DNA of 64,000 nucleotides, from NCBI GenBank assembly GCA_036377675.1, contig DASUXY010000017.1:1-64000 (forward strand), read 5' to 3'. Below are positions 34,087 through 43,658 of this stretch, one piece after another; within the stretch, counting starts at the first letter, position 1, and every line of letters begins with the position of its first letter. The notes below the pieces were generated by a model. The model saw nothing but the letters and a program-made list of their open reading frames with translations, was not told where the DNA came from and did not search any database. Position numbers and translations under genes: made by a program. The stretch is from DASUXY01 sp036377675 (GTDB lineage: Bacteria; Bacillota; Bacilli; Bacillales; Amphibacillaceae).

Positions 34087-35063
34087 TCAAATTATTAGAA
34101 CAAAGAAAGTCAGAATATGTATCTGGCCAAGTTCTTTCTGAACGATTAAATATTTCTCGTAGTGCAATTTGGAAACATATGAAAGAACTTGAAAAGGACG
34201 GCTATACCATTGAAGGAAAGCCAAGAAAAGGGTATAGAATTATTGCATCACCACATAAAATGAGCGAAAATACGCTCCGTTGGGGTTTACATACAGAATG
34301 GTTAGGTAAAACGATCATTCATAAAACAGAAGTCTCTTCTACGCAAACACTTGCTCATGAAGCAGCACAAGATGGTGCAAAGCACGGGACCGTCATCATT
34401 GCTGATGAACAAACACGAGGAAAAGGAAGGATGAATCGGCCGTGGCATTCGTTAAAAGAAAAAGGAATATGGATTAGTATCTTATTACGACCAAATATGT
34501 TACCTATGTTAGCCCCCCAACTAACGTTGCTCACAGCCACTGTGTTAGCGGATGTTATTTATGAACAAACGGAAGTAAGGCCACAAATAAAATGGCCGAA
34601 TGATATTTTGATTGATGGTAAAAAAATGGCCGGTATTTTAACAGAATTGCAAGCCGAACAAGATCAAATTCAATACGTTATTATCGGTATTGGAATGAAC
34701 ATTAATCAGACGAAAACCGATTTACCTAAAGAAATCCAACAAAAAGCGACATCACTACGTATTGAAACAGGAACAGAGTGGGATTTGACACAATTTACGC
34801 AACAATTATTAGAGACATTTGAAAGAAACTACACTTCATACAAAGAAAATGGTTTTTCCGAAGTTAAACATAAATGGGAAAGTTACGGTTTTAAAATCGG
34901 ACAACCTATTTCCATTCAAACGATGAACCGTCAGTGGAAGGCGACATTTTCAGGGATTGCCGATGATGGAGCACTTCTCATCAAAAATGATGATGGATCC
35001 GTGGAAAAATTGTATTCCGCTGAAATAGATTGGTTCGAAAAAGGAGCTAAAAACAATGAATAG
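34062..35063 (+). CDS. birA: Biotin protein ligase / biotin operon repressor
   Basis: A 333-residue bifunctional protein. The N-terminal winged helix (about 1-62; SGQVLSERLNISRSAIWKHM) binds DNA. The central ligase domain has DEQTRGKGRMNRPWHS (about 110-125, the biotinyl-AMP loop) and KWPNDILIDGKKMAGIL. A C-terminal SH3-like domain ends the protein. The ATG at 34062 is 9 bases after AAAGGA; an ATG at 34053 lies just after that site and is too close. It overlaps both cca and panB. It should biotinylate carboxylases and repress biotin genes elsewhere. Confidence 0.95.
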   Translation: MQSTRDKLIKLLEQRKSEYVSGQVLSERLNISRSAIWKHMKELEKDGYTIEGKPRKGYRIIASPHKMSENTLRWGLHTEWLGKTIIHKTEVSSTQTLAHEAAQDGAKHGTVIIADEQTRGKGRMNRPWHSLKEKGIWISILLRPNMLPMLAPQLTLLTATVLADVIYEQTEVRPQIKWPNDILIDGKKMAGILTELQAEQDQIQYVIIGIGMNINQTKTDLPKEIQQKATSLRIETGTEWDLTQFTQQLLETFERNYTSYKENGFSEVKHKWESYGFKIGQPISIQTMNRQWKATFSGIADDGALLIKNDDGSVEKLYSAEIDWFEKGAKNNE

Positions 35064-35883
35064 TATTTTGGACTTTGAAAAAATGATGCATCAAAAAGAA
35101 AAAATTACAATGGTCACTGCTTATGACTATCCATCTGCAAAGTTAGCTGAAGAAGCTGGAATCGACATGATTCTCGTCGGAGATTCACTCGGCATGGTCA
35201 TGCTTGGGTATGATTCGACTGTCCAAGTAACGCTCGATGACATGATCCACCATGCAAAAGCGGTAAAACGCGGTGCAAAAAATACATTTACAGTCGTGGA
35301 CATGCCATTTATGTCATATCATATTTCCTTGGAAAATTCACTCGAAAATGCTCGTAAATTATTTCAGAAAACCGATGCCCAAGCATTAAAAATGGAAGGT
35401 GCATCAGATGAAATTCTTACATTAACGAAGCGACTAACAGAGGCTGGAATTCCTGTCGTTGCTCACTTAGGGTTGACACCGCAAACAGTTAATGTTCTCG
35501 GTGGTTACAAAGTTCAAGGAAAAGATCAAGAAACAGCTGAAAAACTTTTACAAGATGCTAAAAAACTAGAGCAACACGGAGCCGTTGCACTCGTGTTAGA
35601 ATGTGTACCAAAAGAGTTAGCAAAAGTTGTCACGGATGCTTTATCGATTCCGATCATTGGTATCGGTGCGGGGGTACATTGTGATGGTCAAGTCCTCGTC
35701 TACCATGATATTCTTAAATACGGTGTCGAACGACTACCGAAATTTGTTAAACCATATGCTGAATTGAATAAAGTAGGAAAAGAAGCGATTGAAACGTATA
35801 TATCCGAAGTAAAGAAAGAAACGTTTCCGAATGACTCTCATTCCTTCTTTATAGAAAGTAAAAATTTATTACTTAAAGGATAA
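35056..35883 (+). CDS. panB: 3-methyl-2-oxobutanoate hydroxymethyltransferase
   Basis: A 275-residue enzyme that transfers a one-carbon unit from 5,10-methylene-tetrahydrofolate to ketoisovalerate, the first step to pantoate. Signatures include VTAYDYPSAKLAEEAGID, VGDSLGMVMLGYDST, MPFMSYH, KMEGA, AHLGLTPQ and IGIGAGVHCDGQVLV. The start overlaps the birA stop by 8 bases. It begins panBCD, whose product is pantothenate for coenzyme A. Confidence 0.97.
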   Translation: MNSILDFEKMMHQKEKITMVTAYDYPSAKLAEEAGIDMILVGDSLGMVMLGYDSTVQVTLDDMIHHAKAVKRGAKNTFTVVDMPFMSYHISLENSLENARKLFQKTDAQALKMEGASDEILTLTKRLTEAGIPVVAHLGLTPQTVNVLGGYKVQGKDQETAEKLLQDAKKLEQHGAVALVLECVPKELAKVVTDALSIPIIGIGAGVHCDGQVLVYHDILKYGVERLPKFVKPYAELNKVGKEAIETYISEVKKETFPNDSHSFFIESKNLLLKG

Positions 35884-35890
35884 GATAGAC

Positions 35891-36766
35891 ATGCAAATCA
35901 TCCGATCTATTGAAAAAATGCAACAATTAAGTAAACAATATACGTTACATAACAACGAAATCGGTTTCGTTCCGACGATGGGATATTTTCATGAAGGACA
36001 TCTATCTTTAATGCAACGGGCAAAAAAAGAAAATGACATCGTCATTACGAGTATTTTTGTAAATCCATTGCAATTTGGTCCGAATGAAGATTTTGACGAA
36101 TACCCTCGTGATGAAAAAAGAGATATTGAGCGAGCTGAACAAGCAGGTGTCGATATTTTATTTATGCCTGAGCAACAAGAAATGTATCCACAGCCGATGC
36201 TCATTCAATTATCGTTAACTGGACGAACTGATGTATTATGTGGGCGTTCACGGCCTGGACATTTCGATGGTGTCATCACTGTTTTAACAAAGCTTTTTCA
36301 TATTGTTCAACCAAACAACGTCTATTTCGGACTAAAAGATGCACAGCAAGTAGCTGTCGTTGATGCACTCATTACTGATTTGAATTTTCCAATTAATCTT
36401 ATCGGTAGTCCGACAGTTCGGGAAAAAGATGGGCTCGCAAAAAGTAGCCGAAATATCTACTTAGATGAAGAAGAGCGCGAACAAGCAGTCTGGCTCTATA
36501 AAGCATTAAAAAAAGGACAGCAATTAATAGTTGACGGTGAACAAAACCCTGTTATGATAGTAGACGAGGTCACTCGTTTACTTAAACAGCATACAACAGG
36601 AAAAATTGATTATGTAGAAGTTCTTAACTTTCCATCTTTACAGCCTGTTACACTAATCGATCGCCAAGTGATACTAGCTATAGCTATTACATTTGGAAAA
36701 GCGCGTTTAATCGATAATTTAATTGTAAAGAGTACAGGTGAGATTGTCGAAAAATTTAACAACTAG
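35891..36766 (+). CDS. panC: Pantothenate synthetase
   Basis: A 291-residue ATP-dependent ligase joining pantoate and beta-alanine. VPTMGYFHEGHLSLM (about 28-42) contains the HIGH-like ATP motif; most homologues read GYLHEGH, so the phenylalanine is a mild variant. VNPLQFGPNEDFDEYPR, CGRSRPGHFDGV and YFGLKDAQQ are conserved. It lies 7 bases after panB. Length is usual for the family. Confidence 0.96.
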   Translation: MQIIRSIEKMQQLSKQYTLHNNEIGFVPTMGYFHEGHLSLMQRAKKENDIVITSIFVNPLQFGPNEDFDEYPRDEKRDIERAEQAGVDILFMPEQQEMYPQPMLIQLSLTGRTDVLCGRSRPGHFDGVITVLTKLFHIVQPNNVYFGLKDAQQVAVVDALITDLNFPINLIGSPTVREKDGLAKSSRNIYLDEEEREQAVWLYKALKKGQQLIVDGEQNPVMIVDEVTRLLKQHTTGKIDYVEVLNFPSLQPVTLIDRQVILAIAITFGKARLIDNLIVKSTGEIVEKFNN

Positions 36767-36779
36767 GGGGAGAAAGAAT

Positions 36780-37163
36780 ATGTTTCGCACAATGATGAAA
36801 GCTAAGATTCATCGTGCGATCGTAACAGAGGCCAATTTAAATTATGTTGGAAGCGTTACAATCGATCAAGCAATTTTGGAAAAAGTAGATATATTACCAC
36901 ATGAGAAAGTACACATTGTTAATAATAACAATGGGGCTCGTCTCGAAACGTACGTCATACCAGGGGAAAGAAATTCAGGTGTGATTTGTCTCAATGGAGC
37001 TGCTGCTAGGCTCGTACAACCAGGAGATACGGTTATCATTATTGCCTATGCATTAATCGCAAATGATCAGTTGTCATCATTTAAGCCAAAAGTAGCTATT
37101 ATGAACGAACATAATAAGATTGACCAACTGATTGAGCAAGAACCTCCATTAACAGAGATGTAA
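36780..37163 (+). CDS. panD: Aspartate 1-decarboxylase proenzyme
   Basis: A 127-residue pyruvoyl-dependent enzyme that makes beta-alanine from aspartate. Self-cleavage is expected between G24 and S25 in NLNYVGSVTID, generating the pyruvoyl group on the new N-terminus. RTMMKAKIHRA and NGAAARL with the tail block DTVIIIAYA are conserved. The ATG at 36780 follows AGGGGGAGAAAGAAT. It closes panBCD and is followed by a terminator. Confidence 0.97.
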   Translation: MFRTMMKAKIHRAIVTEANLNYVGSVTIDQAILEKVDILPHEKVHIVNNNNGARLETYVIPGERNSGVICLNGAAARLVQPGDTVIIIAYALIANDQLSSFKPKVAIMNEHNKIDQLIEQEPPLTEM

Positions 37164-37197
37164 GGCGATAAGCAGTTCAAATCTCATATACGATTTA

Positions 37198-37234
37198 ATC
37201 CCCGTTCACTGTTTGAAGTGAGGCGGGGTTATTT
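37198..37234 (+). terminator. Terminator of panBCD
   Basis: ATCCCCG and CGGGGTT form the outer stem with CACT/AGTG as an inner stem, followed by a short TTATTT tail. Confidence 0.7.
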
Positions 37235-37295
37235 CGGTATATGTATGTTTATTTTTTCCTTAAATTTCGCACTTACAAATGGAAGGTGGACAACT

Positions 37296-40073
37296 ATGGA
37301 ACGATTCATCGTCGTCGATTTAGAAACAACAGGACATTCCGTGGAAACAGATCATATTATTGAAATCGGGATTGTCGTCATTGAAAATGGCCAAATTAGT
37401 GAAAGCTATTCAACGTTCATTCACCCGAAGCAATCCATTCCACCATTCATCACATCTTTAACAGGAATTACGGATGAAGATGTACGAGATGCTCCATCAT
37501 TCGAGGATGTTGCACCTAAAATTGTCGACTTATTTTCACACGGTTATTTTGTTGCACATAACGTCGCCTTTGATCTACGATTTTTAAATACAAAGCTGGA
37601 AGCTGTTCAATTAAAGAAATTAACGAATCCAGTCATCGATACGGTTGAATTAGCAAGAATTTTATTTCCTCAAGCCCCAAGCTTTCAGTTAGAACAACTA
37701 GCTGAATACCTTGGTATTCATCACGATGAAGCTCATCGTGCTCTAGCAGATGCTCATATGACTGCAGAAATGCTTTTACAAATGAGATATAAATTGTACA
37801 CACTACCTTATGAGACGATTCATCATCTAATCAATTTAGAAACCGTTTTAATATCAGATTTACATATATGGCTAGAACAACGTAAAAAGGAACTAGCGTT
37901 TTCTATCGCTGAACCGGCAGACGATATCGTTTCTTATCGAGGATTGGCTTTTAAACATAGACCATTTAAAGATGAAAGGGAAGAAGTTTTAAAACTTCCC
38001 TTCATGGATTATTTAGATCACATATACGAAGCTAATGGAACGATGGAACAATACATTCCTAATTATGAAAAAAGAAGTGGCCAGAGGCATATGTCAGAAA
38101 TGATCTTCGATGCTTTTCAAATGCACCATCATGCGTTAATAGAGGCGGAAACAGGAACAGGAAAATCATTAGCGTATTTAATCCCAGCGATTTATGAGGC
38201 GTTGCAAAAGAAACAAAGAATTGTTATTAGTACGCATACGACACAGTTACAGAGCCAATTACTAGAAGAAGAAATTCCTTTATTACGGAAACTAATTCCA
38301 TCTCCTTTTACTGTCGCTTTATTAAAAGGAAAGCAACATTATCTCAGTTTAGAAAACTTTGCTAGAGAGTTGTCGCTGAACAAGCAAGATAATTATGATG
38401 TAGCGCTAACGAAAGCGATCATCCTTATTTGGTTGACAGAGACAGAAACGGGAGATATTGATGAGATTCAGTTACCGCCAAGTGGTTATTACTTTTTTCA
38501 TAACGTCTCTACAGAAGCAGAAGGACCTGTTCACCCATCATCACCGTGGTTTCGATATTCGTACTACCAAAAAGCACGACAAAAGGCGCAAAAAGCACAT
38601 ATTCTCATCACCAACCATGCGTTACTTTGCACAGATATGTTTAACGATTATTCATTGCTACCAAGTTATGAACGGGTCATTATCGATGAAGCTCATCACT
38701 TTGAACATATTGCCTCTCATCACTACGGTTATAAATTAGATTATGTCAGTATGTTGTATGTCATCAATCAAATAGGCCAATCAACTAATCAAGGCTTTAT
38801 CATGAATATGATTACACGTCATCCCTCTTTAATAGATTCGTTTTCGATGGCTACATGGGATGAACTTCACGAAGAAGCAACCTACGAACTCGATGAATTG
38901 TTTCGGATGTTGTTTCAATATGTGATGAGCCGACAAACGAAGCAATCATCATTAAGCGATACGGGCAGAATCCAACACCGATTGGATGAAGACAGAAAAC
39001 ATGAGAAAGAATGGACCGTTATTTTAGAAATGGCGACTCGATTAACGTTTTATCTTCGAGATTTAATTCATTTATTATCGAGCTGCCAACAGCAGTTAGA
39101 TGATGAAAATGATCAAAATCAAGCAACCCATCATATGGAATCGCTTCAAGGATTCATTGACGATCTCGAGCATTTTTTCTTATGTGAAAATAGCTCAACG
39201 CATGTGAAATGGATTGAAATCGATGCATATGGTGCAAAAAATTCCGTTTACTTATATAGTGAATCAGCTTACATCGCTGATCGACTTGCGGAAGATTTTT
39301 TTACGAACAAACAAAGTGTGATTTTAACGAGCGCGACATTAACGATGAGAAATTCCTTTTCTTTTATGCAAGATCGATTAGGGATTTCATCGATTCGATT
39401 AATGACTGAGCAAATTGCTTCACCATTTGAATATGATAAACAAGCAAAACTTCTCATTCCGAATGATTTTCCTAATATACATTCAGACGATTTTATCTAT
39501 TCTACATGTGAAGCTATTCTTTCGTTAGCTAACATAACAGATGGTCGAATGCTTGTTTTATTTACATCTTATGATATGTTAAAAAAGTCATACAATCTCC
39601 TACAAGAAACGATGGACGCTGATGAATATGTTTTAATCGCCCAAGGAATTTCAAGTGGAAGCCGATCACGTTTAAAGAAAAATTTCCAGAAATTCGAAAA
39701 GTCTATCTTATTAGGAACGAGTTCATTTTGGGAAGGTATTGATATTCCTGGAAAAGACTTATCATGTTTGATGATTGTTAGACTGCCTTTTCAACGTCCA
39801 AATCATCCTGTTTTTGAAGCGAAAGCACAATTTCTAAAAGAACAAGGAAAAAATCCATTTTTTGAATTATCTTTACCTCAAGCTGTTATTAGGTTTAAAC
39901 AGGGCTTTGGCAGACTTATCCGCTCGACACGTGATCGTGGAATTGTCTTCGTCTGTGACGCACGGATTAAAAAAGCTAAATATGGAACATTCTTTTTGGA
40001 TTCGATTCCTGAAGTGCCAATTTTATATGGATCAACGTATGAATTATTAGATGAAGCGAAGCGCTGGTTTTAA
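37296..40073 (+). CDS. dinG: DinG-type 3'-5' exonuclease/helicase
   Basis: A 925-residue fusion of an N-terminal DEDD exonuclease and a C-terminal superfamily 2 DinG/XPD-like helicase-type domain. The exonuclease part (about 1-170) has VDLETTGH (metal-binding D and E) and HRALADAHMTAEML. The ATPase part has ETGTGKSLAYLIPA (Walker A, about 281), VIIDEAHHFEH (DEAH box) and QGFGRLIRSTRDRG (motif VI). The ATG at 37296 follows GGAAGGTGGACAACT. B. subtilis DinG, of similar size and place, was shown to be a single-strand exonuclease rather than a helicase, so helicase activity should not be assumed. Confidence 0.94.
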   Translation: MERFIVVDLETTGHSVETDHIIEIGIVVIENGQISESYSTFIHPKQSIPPFITSLTGITDEDVRDAPSFEDVAPKIVDLFSHGYFVAHNVAFDLRFLNTKLEAVQLKKLTNPVIDTVELARILFPQAPSFQLEQLAEYLGIHHDEAHRALADAHMTAEMLLQMRYKLYTLPYETIHHLINLETVLISDLHIWLEQRKKELAFSIAEPADDIVSYRGLAFKHRPFKDEREEVLKLPFMDYLDHIYEANGTMEQYIPNYEKRSGQRHMSEMIFDAFQMHHHALIEAETGTGKSLAYLIPAIYEALQKKQRIVISTHTTQLQSQLLEEEIPLLRKLIPSPFTVALLKGKQHYLSLENFARELSLNKQDNYDVALTKAIILIWLTETETGDIDEIQLPPSGYYFFHNVSTEAEGPVHPSSPWFRYSYYQKARQKAQKAHILITNHALLCTDMFNDYSLLPSYERVIIDEAHHFEHIASHHYGYKLDYVSMLYVINQIGQSTNQGFIMNMITRHPSLIDSFSMATWDELHEEATYELDELFRMLFQYVMSRQTKQSSLSDTGRIQHRLDEDRKHEKEWTVILEMATRLTFYLRDLIHLLSSCQQQLDDENDQNQATHHMESLQGFIDDLEHFFLCENSSTHVKWIEIDAYGAKNSVYLYSESAYIADRLAEDFFTNKQSVILTSATLTMRNSFSFMQDRLGISSIRLMTEQIASPFEYDKQAKLLIPNDFPNIHSDDFIYSTCEAILSLANITDGRMLVLFTSYDMLKKSYNLLQETMDADEYVLIAQGISSGSRSRLKKNFQKFEKSILLGTSSFWEGIDIPGKDLSCLMIVRLPFQRPNHPVFEAKAQFLKEQGKNPFFELSLPQAVIRFKQGFGRLIRSTRDRGIVFVCDARIKKAKYGTFFLDSIPEVPILYGSTYELLDEAKRWF

Positions 40074-40251
40074 GAAAGTATACTGATGCCTAGGCATCAG
40101 TATACAAATATATGGGTTAGGAAATTTTGTTGAAATAAATAAAAGTTAAGAATGTGCTTACTTATCTTCAACATTTATTAGTATATACGAATGATGACGA
40201 GCTATATGTGACAATAATTGATCATATTAACAATTATTACTGGGGGAGAAA

Positions 40252-40353
40252 ATGATGGATAGATACACAGTAAAAGATGTAAATATAGCCCAATATATGT
40301 GGAGGCATATAAGCAATTTGCATATAAAAGCGGTTAGAAGGTTTGCCGGATGA
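40252..40353 (+). CDS. 33-codon micro-ORF overlapping ypmB (uncertain)
   Basis: ATGATG at 40252, just after TGGGGGAGAA, opens a 33-residue basic frame (MMDRYTVKDVNIAQYM...). Its stop overlaps the ypmB start as ATGA (40350-40353). It stands where ypmA (about 56 residues) is found in B. subtilis but does not resemble it. The strong ribosome binding site and the overlap suggest it is translated and coupled to ypmB. Function unknown; it could be a degraded ypmA, a leader peptide or a new small protein. Confidence 0.5.
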   Translation: MMDRYTVKDVNIAQYMWRHISNLHIKAVRRFAG

Positions 40354-40889
40354 GAACCCAGTTTTATGACGAACATACAATTCCCCGGTGGCTTAAATGG
40401 TCCTTGTGGATTTTCTGTATAATCATTGTTTTTTGTATCATATATAGTATATTCTTGTATAAGAACATTCAATCGAGTAAAACGGAAGGTTTTCAGGACT
40501 CGGAACAAATCGTCTTAGACGAGACAAATGTTGTTGAAATTGAAGATATTATTCTATCACATAGCGAACAACCGCATCATGTTGTCATCGGTAAAACGAA
40601 GAATGGCGAAAAGAAGTTGGTTTTTGTACCTTTATCTTCAAACAATAACAAAAAACTAACAATCGTTAATGAGCAAGACATCGTTTCCGCTCAATCGATT
40701 CAACAGGAGTGGACCAACAAATGTCACGAATGTGAGTGGATTAAACTTGTCCCAACAATCGTAGATCACGAACCGATGTGGGAAATAACATATATTGATA
40801 ACAATGGTCGCTACGTCATTGATTATTTGTCCATTTATGATGGGACAAACTATGAACAATATCGTTTTCGACCAATGTTCAAATCATAA
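40350..40889 (+). CDS. ypmB: YpmB-like membrane-anchored PepSY-type protein
   Basis: A 179-residue protein with one N-terminal transmembrane segment (about 15-35) and an extracytoplasmic domain of the DUF5590/PepSY-like type, ending in IDNNGRYVIDYLSIYDG. Length and place (dinG-ypmA-ypmB-aspB) match B. subtilis YpmB. The frame has no good ribosome binding site of its own and begins inside the stop of the upstream micro-ORF, so translation is probably coupled. Function unknown. Confidence 0.82.
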   Translation: MRTQFYDEHTIPRWLKWSLWIFCIIIVFCIIYSIFLYKNIQSSKTEGFQDSEQIVLDETNVVEIEDIILSHSEQPHHVVIGKTKNGEKKLVFVPLSSNNNKKLTIVNEQDIVSAQSIQQEWTNKCHECEWIKLVPTIVDHEPMWEITYIDNNGRYVIDYLSIYDGTNYEQYRFRPMFKS

Positions 40890-40907
40890 CATAAAGGTGG
40901 TTTTATC

Positions 40908-42092
40908 ATGGTATTGGCAAACAGAGTAAAAAGTTTAACACCGTCTTCAACGTTGGCTATTTCTGCTAAAGCGAAACAATTAAAGGAAGAAGGCCATGAC
41001 GTGATTGGTTTAGGTGTAGGGGAACCCGATTTTAATACACCTGAATTCATCATTGAAGCAGCGAAACAAGCGATGGATGACGGATTAACAAAATATACAC
41101 CATCCGGCGGTATTCCAAAACTTAAACGAGCAATTGCGAAGAAGTTTGAAAAAGATAATACATTATATTATACCCCACAAGAAATCATTATAACGACAGG
41201 GGCAAAACATGCTTTATATACATTATTTCAAGTTATTTTAAATGAAGAAGATGAAGTTATTGTTCCAGCACCTTTCTGGGTAAGTTATACAGAACAAGTG
41301 AAGCTTGCCAGTGGAGTACCTGTTATCGTTCAAGCACAAGAAGAAAATAATTTTAAATTGACACCAAAAGAATTAGAAGGAGCGATCACAGACAAAACAA
41401 AAGCAGTGATCATCAATTCACCGAGCAACCCTACGGGAATGATGTATAGCGAAGAAGAATTACAAGAACTCGGAAATATTTGTGTAAAACATGATATTTT
41501 TATTGTTTCCGATGAAATTTATGAAAAGTTGATTTATACGGATGATCATCATGTTTCGATTGCGCAATTGTCAACGGAACTGAAAGAACGAACGATTGTC
41601 ATCAATGGAGTGTCCAAATCTCATTCCATGACAGGGTGGCGAATTGGGTATGCAGCCGGTCCAGAAAAAATTATTCAAGCGATGACAAATCATGTATCAC
41701 ATGCGACATCAAATCCTACATCGATTGCTCAGTACGCAGCTTTAGCAGCGTATGAATCAACAGAAGATCCTACGTATGAAATGCGCAAAATTTTCTCAGA
41801 CCGACTGGATACATTGTATGAACTACTCATTGATATTCCAGGTATTTCATGCAGAAAACCAAACGGTGCTTTTTACTTGTTTCCAAATGTAAAAGAGGCA
41901 GTTGAGAAGAGCGGATTTCAATCAACAGATGACTGGGCAAGTGCTTTACTAGAAGAAGAGAAGGTAGCCATTGTACCGGGATCAGGGTTTGGTGCACCAA
42001 ATAATGTACGGTTATCTTATGCAACTTCGAAAGAATTACTAATAGAAGCGGCTGCTCGGATTAAACGATTTGTTCAAAATCAGCAAGCGTAG
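40908..42092 (+). CDS. aspB: Aspartate aminotransferase
   Basis: A 394-residue class I PLP-dependent aminotransferase of the Bacillus AspB type. VGEPDFNTPEFI, TPSGGIPKLKRAIA, NSPSNPTGMMYSEEEL, VSDEIYEKLIY and the PLP lysine block NGVSKSHSMTGWRIGYAAG (lysine about 236) are evident. AAAGGTGGTTTTATC precedes the ATG. It interconverts aspartate/2-oxoglutarate and oxaloacetate/glutamate. asnS, which lies between aspB and dnaD in B. subtilis, is missing. Confidence 0.96.
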   Translation: MVLANRVKSLTPSSTLAISAKAKQLKEEGHDVIGLGVGEPDFNTPEFIIEAAKQAMDDGLTKYTPSGGIPKLKRAIAKKFEKDNTLYYTPQEIIITTGAKHALYTLFQVILNEEDEVIVPAPFWVSYTEQVKLASGVPVIVQAQEENNFKLTPKELEGAITDKTKAVIINSPSNPTGMMYSEEELQELGNICVKHDIFIVSDEIYEKLIYTDDHHVSIAQLSTELKERTIVINGVSKSHSMTGWRIGYAAGPEKIIQAMTNHVSHATSNPTSIAQYAALAAYESTEDPTYEMRKIFSDRLDTLYELLIDIPGISCRKPNGAFYLFPNVKEAVEKSGFQSTDDWASALLEEEKVAIVPGSGFGAPNNVRLSYATSKELLIEAAARIKRFVQNQQA

Positions 42093-42171
42093 AAATACGG
42101 ACGTTCGTTAGGTTGATGACGTAAGAGATGTATGCGCACAATCTTTTCAGTCCGCGATTAAAGGTTTGAAC

Positions 42172-42204
42172 AACCCCTTGCTTCTTATTCGGCAAGGGGT
42201 TTGT
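42172..42204 (+). terminator. Terminator of aspB
   Basis: ACCCCTTGC pairs with GCAAGGGGT around a loop of about ten bases, followed by a short TTTGT. Confidence 0.7.
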
Positions 42205-42250
42205 ATATGGGGAAAAAACGCGGCATGGTATACTAGTGGAGAGGTGCTAT

Positions 42251-42949
42251 ATGATGACAAAAGCAATACCTATTCAACGTCTTTTAAACGATCAAATATC
42301 GATTCCAATGAAAATATTAACGAATTATAAATCACTCGAATTGAATGAAAAGGAGCTGCTCGTTATTTTGCAGCTTCATCGTTTTTCTTGGGAAGGAAAC
42401 CACTTTCCTACACCTGATGAATTAGTTTCTTATTTGACAATTGATGAAAAAGAATGTGCGCATATATTGCGTAAATTAATTCAAAAAGGATTGTTAACGA
42501 TTGAACAGAGCGAAAATGAGTATCAACAAATAAGCGAACAATATTCACTAGAACCACTTTGGAAAAGATTGTATACCGAACTAGACGAAACGATCCCGGA
42601 AAATGATGAAACAGGTGAAGGAACGATTTTTATTTTGTTTGAACAAGAATTTGGCCGACCGCTCTCGCCATTTGAAATTGAAATGATTAATACGTGGCTT
42701 GACGAAGATCAATTCGTTCCAGCTTTAATTAAAGCTGCACTTCGAGAATCTGTTTTAATGGGGAAGTTGAATTTTAAATATATTGATCGCATTCTTCGCA
42801 GTTGGAAAAAGAAAGGGATCCATACGGTAGAACAAGCACGTGAAGCGAGTCGAAAGTTTCATCAACATAAAACGACCCAACAGCCACAACCGCAACGAAA
42901 AAAGAGAGATACTTCTATTTATTATAATTGGTTAGAGGGAGACGATTAA
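42251..42949 (+). CDS. dnaD: DNA replication initiation protein DnaD
   Basis: A 232-residue primosomal protein acting with DnaB and DnaI to load the replicative helicase. The N-terminal winged-helix domain (about 10-95) and the C-terminal DnaD domain (about 120-200) are seen; FEQEFGRPLSPFEIEMINTW and GKLNFKYIDRILRSWKKKGI are signatures. The C-terminal tail is Gln- and basic-rich and ends YYNWLEGDD, as in B. subtilis. Tandem ATGs at 42251 and 42254 both suit GAGAGGTG. nth starts 2 bases after the stop. Confidence 0.93.
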   Translation: MMTKAIPIQRLLNDQISIPMKILTNYKSLELNEKELLVILQLHRFSWEGNHFPTPDELVSYLTIDEKECAHILRKLIQKGLLTIEQSENEYQQISEQYSLEPLWKRLYTELDETIPENDETGEGTIFILFEQEFGRPLSPFEIEMINTWLDEDQFVPALIKAALRESVLMGKLNFKYIDRILRSWKKKGIHTVEQAREASRKFHQHKTTQQPQPQRKKRDTSIYYNWLEGDD

Positions 42950-42951
42950 AC

Positions 42952-43620
42952 ATGTTAAACAAAAAAGAAATTCGTTTTTGTTTGGATGAAATCGCTAAGA
43001 TGTTTCCGCATGCCCAATGTGAACTTCACCATAGAAATCCATTTGAACTCTTAATTGCAGTATTATTGTCCGCACAATCTACAGATGCCCATGTGAATAA
43101 AATTACACGAGGTTTATTTAAAAAATATAAAACACCTGAAGATTTTATTGCCGTTCCTTTAGAAGAATTACAAGAAGATATCCGTTCCATCGGTTTATAT
43201 CGTAACAAATCTAAAGCGATTCAAAAACTTAGCCGTGTTTTAATCGATGAATATGATGGGCAAGTTCCCCAAGATCGCGACGAACTAATGAAATTAGCAG
43301 GTGTTGGAAGAAAGACGGCAAACGTTGTTGCATCTGTTGCTTTTAATAAACCAGCGATTGCTGTAGATACGCATGTCGAACGTGTAGCGAAACGACTTGG
43401 AATTTGTCGTTGGAAAGATTCTGTTTTAGAAGTTGAAAAAACTTTGATGAAAAAAGTACCGAAAGATGAGTGGAGCATTACTCATCATCGGTTGATCTTT
43501 TTTGGGCGCTATCATTGTAAAGCGAGAAATCCAAACTGTGAGCAATGTCCGTTATTACATCTTTGTAGAGAAGGAAAAAAGCGCATGCGAAAGAAAAAAC
43601 GACAAAGTCGTAATCAGTAA
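42952..43620 (+). CDS. nth: Endonuclease III
   Basis: A 222-residue DNA glycosylase/AP lyase for oxidised pyrimidines. The helix-hairpin-helix LAGVGRKTANVVAS (about 112-125) with its catalytic lysine and the aspartate in AVDTHVERVAKRLG are present. The 4Fe-4S motif is C-x6-C-x2-C-x5-C (CKARNPNCEQCPLLHLC). A basic extension KKRMRKKKRQSRNQ ends the protein. The ATG at 42952 follows AGAGGGAGACGATTAAAC; the longer frame from 42928 overlaps dnaD without support. ypoC, next in B. subtilis, is missing. Confidence 0.96.
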   Translation: MLNKKEIRFCLDEIAKMFPHAQCELHHRNPFELLIAVLLSAQSTDAHVNKITRGLFKKYKTPEDFIAVPLEELQEDIRSIGLYRNKSKAIQKLSRVLIDEYDGQVPQDRDELMKLAGVGRKTANVVASVAFNKPAIAVDTHVERVAKRLGICRWKDSVLEVEKTLMKKVPKDEWSITHHRLIFFGRYHCKARNPNCEQCPLLHLCREGKKRMRKKKRQSRNQ

Positions 43621-43658
43621 AAAAGAGGCTTACTCAACGATTGAGTAGCCTCTTTTGT
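43621..43658. terminator. Bidirectional terminator between nth and ponA
   Basis: AAAAGAGGCTTACTCAA pairs with TTGAGTAGCCTCTTTT (one bulge), with A/T runs on both sides. It serves the convergent nth (plus) and ponA (minus). Confidence 0.9.
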
